Source: Pseudomonas psychrophila (GTDB lineage: Bacteria > Pseudomonadota > Gammaproteobacteria > Pseudomonadales > Pseudomonadaceae). From it: a DNA stretch of 64,000 nt. Positions 1 through 7,973 of this stretch are shown one piece after another. The stretch is taken from the NCBI RefSeq assembly GCF_001043005.1, contig NZ_JYKZ01000002.1, forward strand, positions 248,001 through 312,000, in the 5' to 3' direction. Under the pieces are notes generated by a model. It was not told the origin of the DNA. It worked only from the letters and a program-made list of their open reading frames with translations, and searched no databases. Made by a program: the position numbers and the translations under genes. Each line of letters starts with the position of its first letter. The first letter of the stretch is position 1.

Positions 1-1323
1 AAGGCCAAGCTGACCGAGGACAATATTAAAGACACCCTGCGTGAAGTACGCATGGCGTTGCTGGAAGCCGACGTGGCTTTGCCGGTCGTCAAAGACTTCG
101 TCAACGCGGTCAAAGAGCGCGCTGTGGGCACTGAAGTGTCCCGCAGCCTGACGCCTGGCCAGGCGTTTGTGAAGATTGTGCAGGCTGAGCTTGAAAGCCT
201 GATGGGCGCTGCCAACGAGGATCTGGTCCTCAATGTCACGCCGCCAGCCGTTGTATTGATGGCCGGTTTGCAGGGTGCGGGTAAAACCACCACCGCCGGC
301 AAGCTGGCGCGCTTCCTTAAAGAGCGCAAAAAGAAAACCGTGATGGTGGTTTCGGCTGACGTGTACCGTCCGGCCGCGATCAAGCAGTTGGAAACCCTGG
401 CTGCTGAAGTGGGCGTTACGTTCTTTCCCTCCGATTTGACCCAGAAGCCGGTAGACATCGCTCGCGCAGCCATTGCTGAAGCCAAGCTGAAGTTTATCGA
501 CGTGGTGATTCTCGATACCGCGGGTCGCCTGCACATCGACGCCGAGATGATGGCCGAGATTCAGGAGCTGCACGCAGCGGTCAAACCAGCAGAAACCCTG
601 TTCGTCGTCGACGCGATGACTGGGCAAGACGCCGCCAACACGGCCAAGGCCTTTGGCGACGCATTGCCACTGACCGGTGTAATCCTGACCAAGGTCGACG
701 GTGATGCCCGTGGCGGTGCGGCGTTGTCCGTGCGCGCGATCACCGGCAAGCCGATCAAGTTTATCGGTATGGGCGAGAAGAGCGATGCTCTTGAGCCTTT
801 CCACCCGGATCGTATTGCTTCACGCATCCTGGGCATGGGCGACGTGCTCAGCCTGATCGAGCAGGCCGAACAGACCCTCGACAAAGACAAAGCCGACAAA
901 CTGGCTAAAAAGCTTAAAAAAGGTAAAGGCTTCGACCTCGAAGACTTCCGCGACCAACTGCAACAGATGAAGAACATGGGCGGCCTTGGCGGTCTCATGG
1001 ACAAGCTGCCAAACATGGGTGGCGTCAATCTGGCGCAAATGGGCAATGCCCAGGGCGCAGCAGAAAAGCAATTCAAGCAGATGGAAGCCATCATCAACTC
1101 CATGACCCCGGCCGAGCGCCGCGACCCTGAGCTGATCAGCGGTTCGCGCAAACGCCGTATCGCCATGGGTTCCGGCACTCAGGTGCAGGACATCGGTCGC
1201 TTGATCAAGCAGCACAAGCAGATGCAAAAGATGATGAAGAAGTTCTCCACCAAAGGTGGGATGGCCAAAATGATGCGCGGCATGGGCTCAATGATGCCCG
1301 GCGGCGGCATGCCAAAAATGTAA
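1..1323 (+). CDS. ffh: Signal recognition particle protein Ffh (5' end missing)
   Basis: This is the SRP GTPase that binds 4.5S RNA and signal sequences of nascent membrane proteins and delivers them to FtsY. The reading frame is open from base 1, so the true start lies upstream; judging from Pseudomonas Ffh, only about 18 N-terminal residues are absent. An N-domain is followed by the NG GTPase core with G1 (GLQGAGKTT), DTAGR and TKVD motifs. A C-terminal M domain is rich in methionine, with an RRIAMGSG RNA-binding stretch and an MMPGGGMPKM tail. It precedes the rpsP operon, as usual in Pseudomonas. Confidence 0.97.
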   Translation, partial: KAKLTEDNIKDTLREVRMALLEADVALPVVKDFVNAVKERAVGTEVSRSLTPGQAFVKIVQAELESLMGAANEDLVLNVTPPAVVLMAGLQGAGKTTTAGKLARFLKERKKKTVMVVSADVYRPAAIKQLETLAAEVGVTFFPSDLTQKPVDIARAAIAEAKLKFIDVVILDTAGRLHIDAEMMAEIQELHAAVKPAETLFVVDAMTGQDAANTAKAFGDALPLTGVILTKVDGDARGGAALSVRAITGKPIKFIGMGEKSDALEPFHPDRIASRILGMGDVLSLIEQAEQTLDKDKADKLAKKLKKGKGFDLEDFRDQLQQMKNMGGLGGLMDKLPNMGGVNLAQMGNAQGAAEKQFKQMEAIINSMTPAERRDPELISGSRKRRIAMGSGTQVQDIGRLIKQHKQMQKMMKKFSTKGGMAKMMRGMGSMMPGGGMPKM

Positions 1324-1330
1324 TTTACCC

Positions 1331-1423
1331 GCCTGAACGCTTGCGTTCGGGCAACTCGCAGCAATGCGAGACACCCGGCAAACCCGCACTGTGCGGGAGC
1401 TGACCTGTCACCATTCGTGGTGA
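1331..1423 (+). other. Four tandem RNA hairpins in the ffh-rpsP gap
   Basis: Four short stem-loops follow one another after the ffh stop. They lie at 1331-1352 (9-bp stem with one G-U pair), 1355-1370 (CTCGCA, GCAA loop, TGCGAG), 1383-1397 (CCCGCA/TGCGGG) and 1408-1423 (TCACCA, TTCG loop, TGGTGA). GCAA and TTCG are classical stable tetraloops. None has a following U-tract, so they do not look like intrinsic terminators. They may stabilise the ffh 3' end or form a structured RNA; function unknown. Confidence 0.6.
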
Positions 1424-1472
1424 TCTCGTTGCAAGTCTGTACGGCATGCCGATAGGCGCCAGAAAAAGACAT

Positions 1473-1500
1473 TTGCAAAAGTCCGGATATTCCTTAGAAT
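1473..1500 (+). promoter_or_regulatory. Sigma-70 promoter for rpsP operon
   Basis: TTGCAA (1473-1478) and TAGAAT (1495-1500) are separated by 16 bp, about 70 bp before the rpsP start. Both boxes match the sigma-70 consensus well and the position fits a promoter for rpsP-rimM-trmD-rplS. Prediction from sequence only. Confidence 0.6.
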
Positions 1501-1572
1501 ATGCGGCCTTTCGGGCACCTATGCCCGCTGTGCCTTTAGATTTGCAGCACCGACTACAGGAACGATGTTCAC

Positions 1573-1824
1573 ATGCTAACAATCCGTCTTGCCCTTGGCG
1601 GCTCCAAAAAGCGCCCGTTTTACCACTTGACCGTTACCGACAGCCGTAACCCACGCGACGGTTCCCACAAGGAACAAATTGGTTTCTTCAACCCGGTTGC
1701 CCGTGGTCAAGAAGTCCGTTTCTCCGTTAAAGAAGACCGCCTCGCCTACTGGCTGAGCGTTGGTGCTCAACTGTCTGAGCGTGTTGCTCAGCTGGTTAAA
1801 GAAAACGCTAAGGCTGCGGCCTGA
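1573..1824 (+). CDS. rpsP: 30S ribosomal protein S16
   Basis: Small-subunit protein needed for 30S assembly. It has 83 residues, the normal length, with the family N-terminus [17 protein letters not shown] and an SRNPRDG segment. It is the first gene of the conserved rpsP-rimM-trmD-rplS operon. The stop is only 5 bp before the rimM start, so the two are presumably co-translated. An AGGA Shine-Dalgarno lies about 10 bp before the ATG. Confidence 0.97.
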   Translation: MLTIRLALGGSKKRPFYHLTVTDSRNPRDGSHKEQIGFFNPVARGQEVRFSVKEDRLAYWLSVGAQLSERVAQLVKENAKAAA

Positions 1825-1829
1825 GCAAT

Positions 1830-2369
1830 ATGAGCGTGACGCCTGAAACTGCTGATGATTTGATCGTTATCGGCAAAATCTACTCGATTCACGGCGTGCG
1901 CGGCGAAGTGAAGGTTTATTCCTTTACGGATCCAATTGATAACCTGTTGGACTACAAAAAGCTGACGCTTCGGCGCGGTAATGATGTGCGACAGGCAGAG
2001 CTGGTCAGTGGTCGTTCTCATAACGGCAAGTTTCTGGTTGTAAAGCTCAAGGGTCTTGATGACCGTGATGAAGCTGGTCTTCTTCGCGAATTCGAAATCT
2101 GCGTGCCGCGTAACCTGTTTCCTGAACTGACCGACGGCGAGTACTACTGGTACCAGCTGCAGGGACTGAAAGTGACCAACCTTGAAGGGCAATTGCTCGG
2201 CAAGATTGTTGACCTGATGGAAACTGGCTCGAACGATGTCATGGAAGTCAAACCTTGCCCAGGTAGCCTGGATGATCGTGATCGCTTGTTGCCCTATACA
2301 GAGCAATGCGTGTTGAGCGTCGACCTGCAAGCTGGCGAGATGAAGGTGGATTGGGATGCGGACTTCTAA
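1830..2369 (+). CDS. rimM: Ribosome maturation factor RimM
   Basis: Assembly factor that binds S19 and helps mature the 3' (head) domain of 16S rRNA. It has 179 residues: an N-terminal beta-barrel with [16 protein letters not shown], the family signature, and a C-terminal PRC-barrel-like domain ([13 protein letters not shown]). It sits between rpsP and trmD as in most gammaproteobacteria, with short gaps on both sides indicating one transcript. Confidence 0.96.
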   Translation: MSVTPETADDLIVIGKIYSIHGVRGEVKVYSFTDPIDNLLDYKKLTLRRGNDVRQAELVSGRSHNGKFLVVKLKGLDDRDEAGLLREFEICVPRNLFPELTDGEYYWYQLQGLKVTNLEGQLLGKIVDLMETGSNDVMEVKPCPGSLDDRDRLLPYTEQCVLSVDLQAGEMKVDWDADF

Positions 2370-2371
2370 GC

Positions 2372-3124
2372 GTGGCTAAATTGCGCGTAGAAGTGATCAG
2401 TTTGTTTCCCGAAATGTTTTCCGCCATCAGCGACTACGGCATCACTAGTCGTGCGGTGAAACAAGGGCTCTTGCAGCTGACTTGTTGGAATCCGCGAGAC
2501 TACACAACGGACCGACATCACACTGTGGACGATCGCCCATTTGGCGGTGGTCCGGGCATGGTGATGAAGATCAAGCCTCTGGAAGATGCACTGGTTCAGG
2601 CCAGAGAAGCAGCCGGAGAGGCGGCGAAGGTTATTTACCTGTCGCCCCAAGGCCGTCAACTGAATCAGTCGGCGGTACGCGAACTGGCGAATGAGGAAGC
2701 ATTAATCCTCATTGCAGGTCGTTATGAAGGCATTGACGAGCGTTTTATAGACGCTTATGTCGATGAAGAGTGGTCGATTGGCGACTATGTACTCTCTGGT
2801 GGCGAGCTACCGGCGATGGTTCTGATTGATGCGGTTACACGACTGCTGCCTGGAGCTTTAGGGCATGCGGACTCCGCGGAGGAAGATTCCTTCACGGATG
2901 GTTTGCTGGATTGCCCGCACTACACCCGACCGGAGGTGTATGCGGATCAGCGTGTTCCCGACGTATTGCTTAGTGGCAATCATGCACACATCCGGCGTTG
3001 GCGTTTACAGCAGTCCCTTGGGCGGACCTTTGAACGACGCGCCGATCTTCTGGAAAGCCGCTCGCTTTCTGGAGAAGAGAAGAAGCTGCTCGAGGAATAT
3101 ATCCGCGAGCGGGACGATAGTTAA
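2372..3124 (+). CDS. trmD: tRNA (guanine37-N1)-methyltransferase TrmD
   Basis: Methylates G37 next to the anticodon using SAM, which prevents +1 frameshifting. A GTG start at 2372, two bases after the rimM stop, gives 250 residues, the usual length. An in-frame upstream extension would overlap rimM and is not homologous. SPOUT knot motifs are visible: LSPQGR near residue 90, GRYEGIDER near 116 and DYVLSGGE near 138, followed by the [12 protein letters not shown] segment. It is third in the rpsP operon. Confidence 0.96.
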   Translation: MAKLRVEVISLFPEMFSAISDYGITSRAVKQGLLQLTCWNPRDYTTDRHHTVDDRPFGGGPGMVMKIKPLEDALVQAREAAGEAAKVIYLSPQGRQLNQSAVRELANEEALILIAGRYEGIDERFIDAYVDEEWSIGDYVLSGGELPAMVLIDAVTRLLPGALGHADSAEEDSFTDGLLDCPHYTRPEVYADQRVPDVLLSGNHAHIRRWRLQQSLGRTFERRADLLESRSLSGEEKKLLEEYIRERDDS

Positions 3125-3169
3125 CAACGTATCGATGGTAGATCAGTTGATCTACCTTAGGAGCACAGC

Positions 3170-3520
3170 ATGACTAACAAAATCATCCTTGCACTCGAAG
3201 CAGAGCAGATGACCAAAGAGATCCCTCCTTTTGCCCCGGGCGACACCATTGTCGTTCAGGTGAAAGTGAAGGAAGGCGATCGTTCGCGTCTGCAAGCTTT
3301 CGAAGGTGTAGTGATTGCCAAGCGTAACCGTGGCGTGAACAGTGCTTTCACTGTTCGTAAAATCTCCAACGGTGTTGGCGTAGAGCGTACTTTCCAGACC
3401 TACAGCCCGCAAATCGACAGCATGGCAGTGAAACGTCGCGGTGACGTTCGTAAAGCCAAGCTGTACTACCTGCGTGACCTGTCCGGTAAAGCAGCTCGCA
3501 TCAAGGAAAAACTGGCTTAA
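3170..3520 (+). CDS. rplS: 50S ribosomal protein L19
   Basis: Large-subunit protein at the 30S-50S interface. It has 116 residues, normal length, with the [16 protein letters not shown] beginning, the [21 protein letters not shown] core and the [17 protein letters not shown] tail. It is the last gene of the rpsP operon, 45 bp after trmD, preceded by an AGGAG Shine-Dalgarno and followed at once by a strong terminator. Confidence 0.97.
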   Translation: MTNKIILALEAEQMTKEIPPFAPGDTIVVQVKVKEGDRSRLQAFEGVVIAKRNRGVNSAFTVRKISNGVGVERTFQTYSPQIDSMAVKRRGDVRKAKLYYLRDLSGKAARIKEKLA

Positions 3521-3540
3521 GTCCAGCTTCCCGATGCAGA

Positions 3541-3568
3541 AAAAAGCAGCCTTCGGGCTGCTTTTTTG
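3541..3568 (+). terminator. Intrinsic terminator of the rpsP-rplS operon
   Basis: AAAAAGCAGCC, TTCG loop, GGCTGCTTTTTTG: a GC-rich stem with a six-T tract, 20 bp after the rplS stop. Confidence 0.9.
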
Positions 3569-3615
3569 TTGCCTGAGATTTGTCATACCTTTGTCCAGTT
3601 GTAGGTAGTAAAAGC

Positions 3616-4029
3616 ATGACTTTGCGTGAGCAAGAGATTCAACGTCGTACTGAATTGTCCGTTACCCGTATTACCAAGGCGGTTTTCCCATCGACCACCA
3701 ATCACCACAACACCCTGTTCGGCGGCACTGCGCTGGCCTGGATGGACGAAGTATCGTTTATCGCCGCCACCCGTTTTTGTCGCCTGCCGTTGGTGACCGT
3801 GTCTACAGACCGCATTGACTTCAACCACCCCATTGCAGCGGGCTGCATCGTTGAGCTGGTGGGGCGCGTGGTCAAAGTTGGCAACACCAGCCTCAAGGTT
3901 GAAGTCGAGGTGTATGTCGAAAGCATGAGTTGCGACGGTCGCGAATTGGCCATCCAGGGCTTGTTCAGTTTTGTTGCCATCGATGATGACAAGCGTCCAG
4001 TGCCGGTATTGCCAGGGTTTGCCTCGTAA
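3616..4029 (+). CDS. Acyl-CoA thioesterase, hot-dog fold (YciA-like)
   Basis: Predicted cytoplasmic thioesterase hydrolysing acyl-CoA to free acid and CoA. The start at 3616 gives 137 residues beginning MTLREQEIQ; an upstream ATG at 3580 adds 12 residues without family resemblance and lies against the terminator. The hot-dog signature is clear: NTLFGGTALAWMDEVSFIAA (conserved Gly-Gly and acidic residue) and DFNHPIAAGCIVELVGRVV. The specific substrate cannot be read from sequence. It is convergent with the antiporter gene. Confidence 0.85.
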   Translation: MTLREQEIQRRTELSVTRITKAVFPSTTNHHNTLFGGTALAWMDEVSFIAATRFCRLPLVTVSTDRIDFNHPIAAGCIVELVGRVVKVGNTSLKVEVEVYVESMSCDGRELAIQGLFSFVAIDDDKRPVPVLPGFAS

Positions 4030-4066
4030 AACAGCATTGCGCAGTTTTGAGAACAGCACATTAGTT

Positions 4067-4153
4067 GTGGTCGCTGGCTTGCCTGCGATGCAAGCGCCGC
4101 GGCCTGGCTGGCACACCGCAGGGATGCCATCGCGAGCAAGCCCCCTCCCACAA
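4067..4153. repeat. Degenerate REP doublet
   Basis: The right arm, ATCGCGAGCAAGCCCCCTCC (from 4129), matches the REP arms elsewhere in the window with one change. The left arm (from 4067) is badly decayed. It lies between two convergent genes. Confidence 0.6.
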
Positions 4154-4166
4154 GGGAGGTGAGGCT

Positions 4167-5966
4167 TCAGCTCTGCTGCCTGATCAGTGCCAGCAGTGTC
4201 CACCCGGTTCCCGGTTTCAATTCGCTATCGGGTGTCACCACATGAACCCAGCCATTGCCATCTCGGGCGAATAGCAGGGTGATGCGCTTACCGTGCAGGT
4301 TCTGGTAGTCCTCCCAGGTAAAGTTGTCGGTTAGGTTCGTGCTGTACAGCTCGGCCCCCTGGCTAAGTTCGCTGGCCAGTTGGCCATAGGTCAGCGCGGG
4401 GCTGCCTAGCGGTTGCCCGCGATACTCATGACTGGCGCGGTGTTTATCGCTACGGCGGCTTTCCTGGCCATTGGTCAAGGCAAACACGCGTTGAGGGCCG
4501 AACTCGTGGTGAAAGCGAACGGCGGCCAAGGTGTTCAGCTCGCCAGACGGCGATAGCGCGAGTAAATACCCCAAGCCCACCAGGTCAAGATGGGATTCGG
4601 CGTGCTCTGATGCTGGATTGCCAAAGTAGGTAGGCAAGTTTTCCATGCGCGCTGAACGAATGTTTTCCCAATTTGAGTCAGTCAGCAAAACCCGGCTGCC
4701 CAGTTGCTGAAGTGCCTTGCCGATGATCCGTGCGGGGCCATTGGCGCCGACGATCAAAAAGCCGCTGGGCGCGGGCTCGGCTACTTTCAGCAGGCGGGCC
4801 AGAGGGCGCGCCGTGGCACTTTGCAGTACCACGGTGCCAATGATCACCGCAAATGTGAGCGGCACCAGCAGCAGGGCACCCTCGTGGCCAGCTTCATCCA
4901 GCCGGATGGCAAAAATCGCAGAAACGGCCGCAGCGACAATCCCGCGTGGAGCGATCCAGGCCAGCAGTGCGCGTTCACGCCAGTTCAGTTTTGAGCCAAA
5001 CGTAGAGAGGACGACGTTCAGTGGGCGAGCAATGAACTGAATGATCAGCAGCAACACCAGCACCACAGGCCCGAGACCGATCATGGCGTTCAAGTCCAGG
5101 CGCGCAGCGAGCAGAATGAACAGCCCCGAGATCAGGAAAATGCTCAGGTTCTCCTTGAAGTGCAGGATGTTGCGCACATCCACGCCTTTCATATTGGCCA
5201 TCCACATGCCCATCAGCGTGACCGCCAGCAAGCCGGATTCATGCATGACCTCATTGGCGGCAATAAAAACGCCCAGTACAGAAGCCAGTGTGGCGAGGCT
5301 TTGCAAATACTCCGGCAGCCATTGGCGACGCACGATGTGCCCCATGATCCAGCCGCCCACGATACCGAACAGGCTGCCGCACATAATCACTCCGCCAAAG
5401 GTCAGCAAGCTGTGGCTCAGACCCTCGCCCGTGGCACTGGCGATGATAAAGCTGTAGACCACGACCGCGAGGAGGGCACCAATCGGATCGATGACGATGC
5501 CTTCCCAGCGCAGGATATTGGCAATTGATGCCTTGGGCCGTACAACACGAAGCATCGGCACAATCACTGTTGGCCCGGTGACCAGCGTCAGGGTGCCGAA
5601 CAGCAAGGCCAGCAGCCAGTCAAAGCCCAGCAGCCAATGGGTCGCCAGGGTGATAACCGCCCAGGTCGAGAGCGCTCCGATGGTGACTAGCCGATGCACA
5701 ACAGTGCCGATTTCGCGCCACTCGGACAGGTGCAGGGTCAGGCTGCCCTCAAACAGAATCAACGCCACAGCCAGGGAAACCAGCGGCATCAGCAAGGGGC
5801 CGAACAGTTCTTGAGGGTTAAGCCAGCCCAGCACGGGACCCACTAAAATTCCGGTCAACAGCAAAAACAGAATGGCCGGCAATTTCAGCCTCCAGGCCAG
5901 CCATTGGGAGCCCAGGGCTGCGATGCCGATACCGCCGAAAGACAGCAGAATCTGTTGTTCGGTCAT
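4167..5966 (-). CDS. Monovalent cation:proton antiporter, CPA1/NhaP type with C-terminal RCK-like domain
   Basis: Inner-membrane Na+(K+)/H+ antiporter for ion and pH homeostasis. It has 599 residues. Roughly 12 hydrophobic segments fill residues 1-390, with LVTGPTVIVPMLR and EGIVIDPIGALLA in the transport core. A cytoplasmic tail from about residue 400 begins FLIVGANGPARIIGKAL, a Rossmann-like nucleotide-binding start typical of TrkA-N/RCK regulatory domains. It is transcribed away from xerD. Ion selectivity cannot be inferred. Confidence 0.88.
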   Translation of the reverse strand: MTEQQILLSFGGIGIAALGSQWLAWRLKLPAILFLLLTGILVGPVLGWLNPQELFGPLLMPLVSLAVALILFEGSLTLHLSEWREIGTVVHRLVTIGALSTWAVITLATHWLLGFDWLLALLFGTLTLVTGPTVIVPMLRVVRPKASIANILRWEGIVIDPIGALLAVVVYSFIIASATGEGLSHSLLTFGGVIMCGSLFGIVGGWIMGHIVRRQWLPEYLQSLATLASVLGVFIAANEVMHESGLLAVTLMGMWMANMKGVDVRNILHFKENLSIFLISGLFILLAARLDLNAMIGLGPVVLVLLLIIQFIARPLNVVLSTFGSKLNWRERALLAWIAPRGIVAAAVSAIFAIRLDEAGHEGALLLVPLTFAVIIGTVVLQSATARPLARLLKVAEPAPSGFLIVGANGPARIIGKALQQLGSRVLLTDSNWENIRSARMENLPTYFGNPASEHAESHLDLVGLGYLLALSPSGELNTLAAVRFHHEFGPQRVFALTNGQESRRSDKHRASHEYRGQPLGSPALTYGQLASELSQGAELYSTNLTDNFTWEDYQNLHGKRITLLFARDGNGWVHVVTPDSELKPGTGWTLLALIRQQS

Positions 5967-6086
5967 AAGGTGATCCTGTAAGAACTTATGGTTTATGGCG
6001 TGCGCCGGCTATGAAAGACTAGCGGTCACTTTTGCCGTTCACTTTTTATTTGTACGCAGACCCCAGCCCATGCGTTTCGAGAGCCA

Positions 6087-6983
6087 ATGCCTGCTATAGA
6101 CGACCCACTTATCGACCGTTTTCTGGATACCCTGTGGCTGGAAAAAGGCCTGTCGGACAACACGCGCGGTGCTTATCGCAGTGATTTGGCCTTGTTCAAT
6201 GGCTGGTTGCTCGATCGCGATATTGCGTTGATCAATGCCGGGCGCGAACTGATCCTCGATCATTTGGCCTGGCGTCTGGAGCAGGGCTACAAGCCCCGCT
6301 CAACGGCGCGCTTTCTGTCGGGCTCACGGGGTTTTTATCGTTACTTGCTGCGAGAAAAGCTGATTGCTGTCGACCCGACGTTGCAGGTCGACATGCCGCA
6401 GTTGGGCAGGCCGTTGCCCAAGTCTTTGTCGGAAGCCGACGTAGAGGCGCTGCTCGCGGCCCCGGATCTGAGTGATGCCATCGGTCAGCGTGACCGGGCC
6501 ATGCTCGAAGTGCTGTACGCCTGTGGCCTGCGGGTGACAGAGTTGATCAGCCTGACCCTGGAGCAGGTCAATCTGCGTCAGGGGGTGTTGCGGGTGATGG
6601 GCAAGGGCAGCAAGGAGCGGTTGGTGCCGATGGGGGAGGAGGCCATTGTGTGGGTTGAGCGCTACATGCGCGATGCCAGGCATGAGCTGCTCAGCGGGCG
6701 GCCCAGTGATGTGATGTTTCCCAGCCAGCGGGGTGAGCAAATGACGCGCCAGACCTTCTGGCACCGCATCAAGCATCAAGCCAAAGTCGCGGGCATCGAC
6801 AAATCACTATCGCCTCACACCTTGCGACACGCCTTCGCCACCCATTTGCTCAATCACGGCGCCGACTTGCGTGTGGTGCAAATGCTGCTGGGGCACAGCG
6901 ACCTGTCCACGACCCAGATTTACACCCATGTGGCCCGTGCCCGCCTGCAAGACCTGCATGCCCGCCATCACCCGCGTGGCTAG
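6087..6983 (+). CDS. xerD: Site-specific tyrosine recombinase XerD
   Basis: With XerC it resolves chromosome dimers at dif under FtsK control. It has 298 residues, the same length as the E. coli protein. Catalytic residues are in register: Arg in GLRVTEL near 148, His244 and Arg247 in HTLRHAF, His270 in LGHSDLS and the nucleophile Tyr279 in QIYTHV. An N-terminal SAM-like domain contacts DNA. Neighbours (dsbC, hom, thrC) are the standard Pseudomonas housekeeping context, so this is not a phage or integron integrase. Confidence 0.96.
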   Translation: MPAIDDPLIDRFLDTLWLEKGLSDNTRGAYRSDLALFNGWLLDRDIALINAGRELILDHLAWRLEQGYKPRSTARFLSGSRGFYRYLLREKLIAVDPTLQVDMPQLGRPLPKSLSEADVEALLAAPDLSDAIGQRDRAMLEVLYACGLRVTELISLTLEQVNLRQGVLRVMGKGSKERLVPMGEEAIVWVERYMRDARHELLSGRPSDVMFPSQRGEQMTRQTFWHRIKHQAKVAGIDKSLSPHTLRHAFATHLLNHGADLRVVQMLLGHSDLSTTQIYTHVARARLQDLHARHHPRG

Positions 6984-7105
6984 TCGTAGTCGGTCATGCA
7001 AGCCATCTGTGGTAGGCTTTGCCGGTTCAGAAAGCGCGCCGCCTCAACTCGAAGTTTCATGACGGGTGTGCGGGTTGGCCGCTTTGTCCGTCTTCAGGAG
7101 TTCCC

Positions 7106-7837
7106 ATGCGCGTGACCCAAATTTTTGCCGCCGCAGCCTTTGCGTTGGTCAGTACGTTTTCGTTCGCCGACACCGGCGCCGAGCAAGCTATTCGCAAGAG
7201 CCTCGAAACGCTGCAGCTGGATGTTCCGGTCGAGAGCATCAGCGCAAGCCCGATGGCCGGTCTGTATGAAGTCAAACTCAAGGGCAGCCGCGTGCTGTAT
7301 GCCAGTGCTGATGGACAGTTCATCGTTCAAGGCTATATGTTTCAGCTCAAGGACGGTAAACCGGTCAATCTGACCGAGCAGGCAGAGCGTGTTGGCGTCG
7401 CCAAATTGATCAATGGTATTCCGGTTGCTGAAACCGTCGTTTACCCTGCAATCGGCGAAACCAAGTCGCACATCACTGTCTTTACCGATACTACCTGCCC
7501 GTATTGCCACAAATTGCATGCCGAAGTCCCTGAGCTGAACAAAATGGGGATTGAAGTGCGCTACGTTGCATTCCCGCGTCAGGGCCTTGGCTCTGCAGGT
7601 GACCAGCAACTGCAAGCGGTCTGGTGTTCCAAGGACAAAAAAAGCGCGATGGACAAAATGACTGATGGCAAAACGGTCGAGGCGCCAAAATGCGCCAACC
7701 CGGTAGCCAAGCAGTTCGCGATGGGCCAATCCATCGGTGTAAATGGCACGCCAGCCATTGTTTTGGCTGACGGTCAGGTAATTCCGGGTTATCAGCCTGC
7801 TGCACAGGTTGGCAAGCTGGCACTCAGTGTTAAATAA
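7106..7837 (+). CDS. dsbC: Periplasmic thiol:disulfide isomerase DsbC
   Basis: Homodimeric disulfide isomerase kept reduced by DsbD. The start at 7106, preceded by CAGGAG, gives 243 residues with a clean signal peptide (MRVTQIFAAAAFALVSTFSFA). An N-terminal dimerisation domain is followed by a thioredoxin domain with the active site CPYC at residues 131-134 (TTCPYCHK) and a cis-Pro loop NGTPAIV. A second cysteine pair (AVWCSK, APKCAN) is also present. An upstream ATG would spoil the signal peptide. Confidence 0.95.
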   Translation: MRVTQIFAAAAFALVSTFSFADTGAEQAIRKSLETLQLDVPVESISASPMAGLYEVKLKGSRVLYASADGQFIVQGYMFQLKDGKPVNLTEQAERVGVAKLINGIPVAETVVYPAIGETKSHITVFTDTTCPYCHKLHAEVPELNKMGIEVRYVAFPRQGLGSAGDQQLQAVWCSKDKKSAMDKMTDGKTVEAPKCANPVAKQFAMGQSIGVNGTPAIVLADGQVIPGYQPAAQVGKLALSVK

Positions 7838-7874
7838 TCCTGCGTCGTCACGGTAAGCCTTTGACGATCATGGC

Positions 7875-7960
7875 GGGGCAGTCCTACTGCCCGGCTATTA
7901 ATAGAGAACCGTGGCAATCCACGGTTGTTTTCCACGGCCGACCTTGAGTCGGCCGTTTTA
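7875..7960 (+). promoter_or_regulatory. Structured leader with attenuator-like hairpins before hom
   Basis: Three stem-loops lie in the dsbC-hom gap. H1 is GGGCAG/CTGCCC (7876-7892), H2 is AACCGTGG-CAAT-CCACGGTT (7907-7926) and H3 is ACGGCCGAC-CTTGA-GTCGGCCGT (7934-7956), followed by TTTTA. H3 looks like an intrinsic terminator and ends 17 bp before the hom start. The CCGTGG of H2 can also pair with a second CCACGG at 7932-7937, which overlaps the 5' arm of H3. This is the logic of a terminator/antiterminator switch. No threonine-rich leader peptide is visible. Confidence 0.45.
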
Positions 7961-7973
7961 TGGGGAGTTCAGC

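Noticed and set aside
1324..1572. Possible tRNA or 4.5S RNA gene downstream of ffh
   Set aside because: The hairpins do not assemble into a cloverleaf and the conserved SRP RNA loop motifs are not present.
6087..6983. Tyrosine recombinase considered as integrase of a genomic island
   Set aside because: Length, catalytic spacing and neighbours identify housekeeping XerD; no att repeats or island genes adjoin.
7870..7947. 25-codon ORF as a threonine-sensing leader peptide for hom
   Set aside because: Only one Thr codon, no clustered Thr/Ile codons and no convincing Shine-Dalgarno.
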